A DNA stretch of 9,377 nucleotides from positions 1-9,377 of the forward strand of contig JAITUO010000022.1 in assembly GCA_031286245.1 (NCBI GenBank), given 5' to 3'. The notes under the pieces are model-generated. The model was given only the letters and a program-made list of their open reading frames with translations, did no database searches and was not told where the DNA came from. The stretch is from Coriobacteriales bacterium. Lineage in GTDB: Bacteria; Actinomycetota; Coriobacteriia; Coriobacteriales; UBA8131. Shown in pieces: positions 5,416 through 9,377 of this stretch. The first letter of the stretch is position 1. Every line of letters starts with the position of its first letter. The position numbers and the translations under genes are program-made.

Positions 5416-6402
5416 TTACCTCTGGCATTTTTCGCAGAGATGAGTTCCCCGACCGGCAACTCGAATCTTGACAATCGGGCGACCGCAATTCGGGCAAGGC
5501 TTACCGGTACGGCCATAGACTGCTGCATGCAAATCTAGAAACTCACCTCGTAACCCTAAAGCATCGACATAGTTTCGAGCAGTCGAGCCACCAGCAGCAA
5601 TCGATTGCATCAAGCACTCGCGAATGCCAACCAGCAGGTGTTGATAGTCCTTGGGCTTTAACGAAGAGACACTGCGACGTGGATCGATCCCGGCACGAAA
5701 CAGACTCTCATCAGCATAAATATTGCCGATGCCAGCTAATTTCTCCTGGTCAAGCAAAGCAGCCTTGATTGTCGTAGTCGACAGTTTGCCTGCTTTTCCC
5801 AGCAGAGCAGTACGTAAATCTTGCCAGGTAAAATCTGGTTCCAATGGCTCTGGGCCTAAGCGCGACAAGAAGTCATCATCAACCAGGCTTGAAGCAGCTA
5901 TCAGCTTCATATAGCCGAATTTACGCTGATCGTTGAAATACAACTTAGATCCATCACAAAAACCAATGATCACCCGAGTGCTTTTATCCGGCAGTTCACC
6001 AATCAAAGAAGCACTGGGGTAACCACCAGACAGTGCTGGATCATCGGCTTGGTCAGGAATACGATAAACCAGTTGCCCAGTCATACGTAAATGAATCAAC
6101 AACACCAAGTCTGCTTCTACACCAGCTACCTGGGGCGGTGCTTCTAAAGCTGTTACGGACGCTGCTTCACAGGGTTTTGGCGTAGCTACTTTTACTCTCT
6201 CATTGCTAACCAGCCTGACCAAAAGCATCTTGCCTCGCCGCTCAACACACACAACACACAAACCCATCAAATCATTGTGCAATTCATCATCGCTACCAAC
6301 AAAGCTTCGAGGCTCTGATAGCACAACACTACTAATCACTTTCCCGGGTAGCACTGAGTTCAAACCTCTGCGGATTACCTCAGCTTCCGGTAGCTCAGGC
6401 AT
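5416..6402 (-). CDS. mutM: Formamidopyrimidine-DNA glycosylase (Fpg/MutM)
   Basis: Bifunctional base-excision repair enzyme removing 8-oxoguanine and formamidopyrimidines and cutting the abasic site. The start must be this ATG because MPELPEAE supplies the catalytic N-terminal proline and glutamate. Other landmarks: RRGK with Lys58; LRMTG (Met107) and DQRKFG (Arg160, Phe162), which match the void-filling residues; GIGNIYADESLF (Asn227); and a C-terminal zinc finger with Cys303, Cys306, Cys323 and Cys326, with Arg318 between. At 328 residues it is longer than the usual 270-290, owing to extra segments at about 67-98 and 113-140 inside the N-terminal beta-sandwich domain. The start overlaps the folP stop by 8 bases (6395-6402), with AGGAG 9 bases upstream, so it is co-translated with the folate genes. 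Confidence 0.96.
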   Translation of the reverse strand: MPELPEAEVIRRGLNSVLPGKVISSVVLSEPRSFVGSDDELHNDLMGLCVVCVERRGKMLLVRLVSNERVKVATPKPCEAASVTALEAPPQVAGVEADLVLLIHLRMTGQLVYRIPDQADDPALSGGYPSASLIGELPDKSTRVIIGFCDGSKLYFNDQRKFGYMKLIAASSLVDDDFLSRLGPEPLEPDFTWQDLRTALLGKAGKLSTTTIKAALLDQEKLAGIGNIYADESLFRAGIDPRRSVSSLKPKDYQHLLVGIRECLMQSIAAGGSTARNYVDALGLRGEFLDLHAAVYGRTGKPCPNCGRPIVKIRVAGRGTHLCEKCQR

Positions 6403-7276
6403 CTGGATGCACTCCTACACTATTTGGCGTCCCGACGCTGGAGCTACCTTCTACCGCCCCAATCCCCTTCAAGACCGCCAGCGCCTGAACAGTCGGCAAG
6501 ACATCATGCACTCTGACTACCCGGGCTCCCTGCATAACAGCCCAGGCAGCCACCAAAACAGAAGCAGTCACTCGATCAGCCGCTACTTCGATACCAGCTA
6601 GTGATCCGATAAATCCTTTTCGGGAATAAGCAGCCATCAGCGGGTAGCCTAAACCAGCCAGCTCAGAAGTCGCTTGTAGCAATGACAAATTATGGGAGAA
6701 GACCTTACCGAAACCTGGCCCGGGATCGATGCAAATAGACTCGTGATTGACCCCTGAAGACTCCAACAAGCCAGCCTGCTTTAGCAGGTAAGCCTTAACC
6801 TCTGCCACAACATCATCGTAGAAAGGATCAACCTGCATGCTTTTCGGCTCACCGAGCATATGCATGACAACGCAGCCGACATCACTGTCAGCCACCAGTC
6901 TGTGCATAGCTGGATCACGGAAGCCGGAAACATCGTTGATGACAGCTGCTCCCGCCTCAATGCAGGCAGTTGCCACCTCTACATGGCGGGTATCTACTGA
7001 AACGGCTGCGCCCTGCTCCACAAAAAAACTGACGACTGGCAATACCCGCGCCAGTTCCTCATCAATCGAGACCTCATCAGCACCGGGACGAGTCGACTCA
7101 CCACCGATATCGATCAAGTCGGCTCCCTCAGCCAAAAGACGGTCGCCCTGTTCAAGTGCTCGATTCAGGGCGTAGAATTCTCCCGCATCTGAAAATGAGT
7201 CCGGGGTGACATTCAAGATACCCATGACAACAGGTGAGGTTAAGTCAAACGTGAACCTGCCGCAACGCCAGATCAT
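6395..7276 (-). CDS. folP: Dihydropteroate synthase
   Basis: Condenses 6-hydroxymethyl-dihydropterin pyrophosphate with p-aminobenzoate to give dihydropteroate in folate synthesis; the target of sulfonamides. The 293-residue protein has the expected TIM-barrel motifs in order: GILNVTPDSFSDAG (19-32), GGESTRPGA (58-66), VDTRH (94-98), INDVSG (113-118), MHMLGEPKSMQ (138-148), IDPGPGFGK (183-191), YSRKGFIG (217-224) and RVHDV (255-259). A poorly conserved tail of about 20 residues follows. The start lies 6 bases after the folE stop without a clear ribosome binding site, so coupling to folE is likely. The gene overlaps mutM by 8 bases. In many actinobacteria folB and folK would follow here; they do not in this window. 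Confidence 0.96.
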   Translation of the reverse strand: MIWRCGRFTFDLTSPVVMGILNVTPDSFSDAGEFYALNRALEQGDRLLAEGADLIDIGGESTRPGADEVSIDEELARVLPVVSFFVEQGAAVSVDTRHVEVATACIEAGAAVINDVSGFRDPAMHRLVADSDVGCVVMHMLGEPKSMQVDPFYDDVVAEVKAYLLKQAGLLESSGVNHESICIDPGPGFGKVFSHNLSLLQATSELAGLGYPLMAAYSRKGFIGSLAGIEVAADRVTASVLVAAWAVMQGARVVRVHDVLPTVQALAVLKGIGAVEGSSSVGTPNSVGVHPDA

Positions 7277-7282
7277 AAAAGA

Positions 7283-7846
7283 TCAGGAGCCGAAGATCAG
7301 TGATAAAGCCTCTTCGCGAGTTTTGGCTGACACTCTGAATGAACCGCGTACAGCCGAGGTGATAGTCCGCGAGCCAGGTTTTTTGACGCCTCGCATCGAC
7401 ATGCAAAGATGCTCCGCCTCGATGACAACAATCACACCATTAGGCTCCAGTTGTTCAACCAGCGTATCGGCAATCTGGCTGGTCAGCCGTTCCTGGACCT
7501 GCGGGCGACGGGCGAACATATCTACCAGACGCGCCAATTTCGAAATGCCACAGACTCGCCCATCAGCCCCTGGTAGATATCCAACATGCGCCACGCCATG
7601 GAAGGTCACCAGATGGTGCTCGCACATCGAATACAGCGGGATATCCTTGACCAGCACCAGTTCGTGATGGTTCTCGCCAAAGCTTTTGGAAAAAAGATCG
7701 GACGGATCCTGCACCAAGCCAGAAAAAATCTCCTCATACATTTTGGCTACTCGCATTGGTGTGTCAAGCAACCCTTCGCGGTTGAGGTCCTCACCGATAC
7801 CCTCAAGTATCAGCCGGACGCCAGCCTCAATCTTTTCCTGATCCAT
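7283..7846 (-). CDS. folE: GTP cyclohydrolase I (FolE type)
   Basis: Converts GTP to 7,8-dihydroneopterin triphosphate, the first step of pterin and folate synthesis; the family forms a toroidal decamer. Motifs: LLDTPMRVAKMY, SMCEHHLVTFHG (zinc ligands Cys75 and His78), GISKLARLVDMFARRPQVQE, and AEHLCMSMRGVKKPG (third zinc ligand Cys148), counting from the start chosen here. The start at 7846 (187 residues) is preferred because GGGAGGG lies about 5 bases upstream; an ATG at 7861 would add five residues (192 total) but lacks a good site and would place the binding site inside the gene. The gene overlaps the 3' end of ftsH by 20 bases, implying co-transcription and coupling. Confidence 0.96.
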   Translation of the reverse strand: MDQEKIEAGVRLILEGIGEDLNREGLLDTPMRVAKMYEEIFSGLVQDPSDLFSKSFGENHHELVLVKDIPLYSMCEHHLVTFHGVAHVGYLPGADGRVCGISKLARLVDMFARRPQVQERLTSQIADTLVEQLEPNGVIVVIEAEHLCMSMRGVKKPGSRTITSAVRGSFRVSAKTREEALSLIFGS

Positions 7847-9377
7847 CTGACCCTCCCTCATTTGGATCCGACTCAGTTTTTATACCATTGCCATCGCTGG
7901 CAGTAGAGTCTATACCGCTTTCTGCATCACCAGCAGGCATGCGTTGGACATCAATCTTGACAGGTTGCCCTACAGGTTGAGGCATCATCTCAAGTGGCGG
8001 CGGTAGTTCGACAACTGGCGTATCAGGGGGAGGAATCTTGTCCAGATCGCTTACGGTCTTCTCCCCAAGATAAGTACGAACCAGGTTGTTTATTGTGATA
8101 TTTTCACTTGCCACGCCACTGGTGTTGTGAATTTCTGGTTGGCTACTGTTTTCAACAGACTGCTGGCCCGACAACATCGCCAGCTGTGCAGCCTGTGTTG
8201 GCCCAGAGTCAGTTTCCTGCTCCTGGTCTTCGCGTTGTTTGGCAAGTTTGGCTTCAGCAGCTCGGCGGGCATCATCGGCCTCTTGGCGGCGCAACGCTGC
8301 TGCCTTGCGTGCCAGAATATCGGACTCCTGGCTCAGGTATTCCTGCCAGTTATCGTTTAAGAGGGCATCTAAGGCTTCACTGTCGACAGTTTCGCGTTCT
8401 AATAAAACTTCTACCATCAGGTCCATCTGTATCTGGCGGTTGGACAGCACATCATAGGCGACCTGATGAGCAGACATCATGATTTTTGAGACCTCTTCGT
8501 CGATACGTCGAGCGGTTTCGTCTGAATAATCCGGACTGGCGGAGTAGTCACGTCCCAAAAACACCTCATGCTGGGCCTGGCCGTAGACTTGATGCCCCAA
8601 GGCCTCTGTCATACCGTAACGTGTGACCATTTGACGGGCGATGTTCGTCGCCCGCTCAAGATCCTGCGAGGCACCGGTCGATATATCGTCGCAGAAAATC
8701 TCTTCAGCCACACGGCCACCCATACAGACAGCGATATTGTCGAACATCTCTTTTCTAGTGGTTAGAAAACGATCTTCTTCCGGTAAAGCCAGTGTATAAC
8801 CGAGGGCTTGGCCACGGCTGATGATCGAGATTTTATGGATAGGATCGGAGTGTTCCATGTTGTGACCGACTAGAGCATGCCCGGCTTCGTGGTAGGCCAG
8901 CATGCGTTTCTCTGTCTCGGTCATGATCCGGCTTTTACGCTCCGGGCCGGCAATCGTTCGCTCCATTGCCTCGGTGATCTCAGCCATTGTGATCAGCTTC
9001 ATGTTGCGACGCACAGTCAGCAACGCTGCCTCATTCATCAGGTTAGCCAGATCAGCACCGGTAAAACCCGGTGTCATCCGGGCGACAGTCTCCAGCTCGA
9101 CACTATGAGCCAGAGGTTTGTCTTTGGTGTGCACCCGGAGTATTTCGATACGGCCTTTCAGGTCAGGTCGCATGACAGTGATCTGGCGGTCAAAACGACC
9201 AGGGCGCAGTAGTGCCGGATCCAAGATGTCCGGGCGGTTAGTGGCTGCAATCAAGATCACACTCTGATGGTCCGCAAAACCATCCATCTCCACCAGTAAC
9301 TGATTTAAGGTCTGCTCGCGTTCATCGTGTCCACCTCCCAGGCCGGCACCACGTTGGCGGCCGACAGCGTCGATCTC
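7827..9377 (-). CDS. ftsH: ATP-dependent zinc metalloprotease FtsH (5' end outside window)
   Basis: The open frame continues to the right edge, so the N-terminal membrane segments and Walker A are not seen. The visible 516 residues start inside the Walker B motif (EIDAVGR), followed by LNQLLVEMDGF, the second region of homology ATNRPDILDPALLRPGRFD with arginine fingers, and TPGFTGADLANLMNEAA. The M41 peptidase then shows HEAGH (visible residues 163-167, at 8891-8877) with its catalytic glutamate, and a later Asp in TGASQDLERAT, the third zinc ligand. FtsH degrades misassembled membrane proteins and selected regulators at the inner face of the membrane. The tail is unusually long: after the peptidase come about 150 residues, first charged and coiled-coil-like (ARKAAALRRQEADDARRAAE), then proline- and acid-rich. 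The 3' end overlaps folE. Confidence 0.97.
   Translation of the reverse strand, partial: EIDAVGRQRGAGLGGGHDEREQTLNQLLVEMDGFADHQSVILIAATNRPDILDPALLRPGRFDRQITVMRPDLKGRIEILRVHTKDKPLAHSVELETVARMTPGFTGADLANLMNEAALLTVRRNMKLITMAEITEAMERTIAGPERKSRIMTETEKRMLAYHEAGHALVGHNMEHSDPIHKISIISRGQALGYTLALPEEDRFLTTRKEMFDNIAVCMGGRVAEEIFCDDISTGASQDLERATNIARQMVTRYGMTEALGHQVYGQAQHEVFLGRDYSASPDYSDETARRIDEEVSKIMMSAHQVAYDVLSNRQIQMDLMVEVLLERETVDSEALDALLNDNWQEYLSQESDILARKAAALRRQEADDARRAAEAKLAKQREDQEQETDSGPTQAAQLAMLSGQQSVENSSQPEIHNTSGVASENITINNLVRTYLGEKTVSDLDKIPPPDTPVVELPPPLEMMPQPVGQPVKIDVQRMPAGDAESGIDSTASDGNGIKTESDPNEGGSDGSGKD
7851..7858 (-). promoter_or_regulatory. Ribosome binding site deciding the folE start
   Basis: AGGGAGGG on the minus strand, inside the 3' end of ftsH, has its GGAGG core 5 bases before the ATG at 7846. 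It favours that start over the in-frame ATG at 7861, which lies directly upstream of the site. Confidence 0.6.

Noticed and set aside
5165..5497. Open frames across the inverted-repeat element and the end of mutM
   Set aside because: They lie inside the inverted repeat or antisense to the MutM zinc finger, with no ribosome binding site and no recognisable protein features.

Overview
The window looks like a bacterial chromosome segment of roughly balanced base composition with strong AGGAGG-type ribosome binding sites. An ftsH-folE-folP order is familiar from Actinomycetota. Together with a block of uroporphyrinogen-decarboxylase-fold (URO-D) methyltransferases, typical of anaerobes that use corrinoid methyl transfer, this suggests an anaerobic actinobacterium, perhaps of the Coriobacteriia. 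That assignment is an inference from gene order and protein style, not a database result.

Layout. Positions 1-3693 (minus strand) hold a tandem array of four paralogous URO-D-type methyltransferase genes, transcribed A (2692-3693), B (1571-2572), C (419-1420), D (1-329, cut by the window edge). A, B and C are each exactly 333 codons. Each of the three intergenic gaps holds a strong hairpin 34-46 bases before the next start codon; the hairpins differ in sequence. Positions 3694-4163 form a divergent control region with three direct repeats spaced exactly 22 bases apart, a 13-base inverted repeat and a small palindrome next to the gene A ribosome binding site. Positions 4164-4969 (plus strand) hold a two-gene unit: an unrecognised 95-residue helical protein whose stop codon overlaps the start of thpR, an RNA 2',3'-cyclic phosphodiesterase. 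Positions 4970-5415 are non-coding, with a terminator that suits both strands and a long imperfect inverted repeat resembling a miniature mobile element. Positions 5416-9377 (minus strand) hold a tightly packed unit ftsH (5' end outside the window), folE, folP and mutM, with overlaps or a 6-base gap at each junction.

How they work together. FolE and FolP catalyse the entry step of pterin synthesis and the later condensation step of folate synthesis, MutM repairs oxidised guanine, and FtsH is the membrane AAA+ protease; their packing implies co-transcription and translational coupling. The methyltransferase array probably moves methyl groups to or from corrinoid proteins encoded elsewhere. Sequence similarity splits it into two pairs (A with D, B with C), suggesting several related methylated substrates. 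The most notable unexplained features are this array with its inter-gene hairpins, the repeat-bearing control region, and the inverted-repeat element downstream of mutM.
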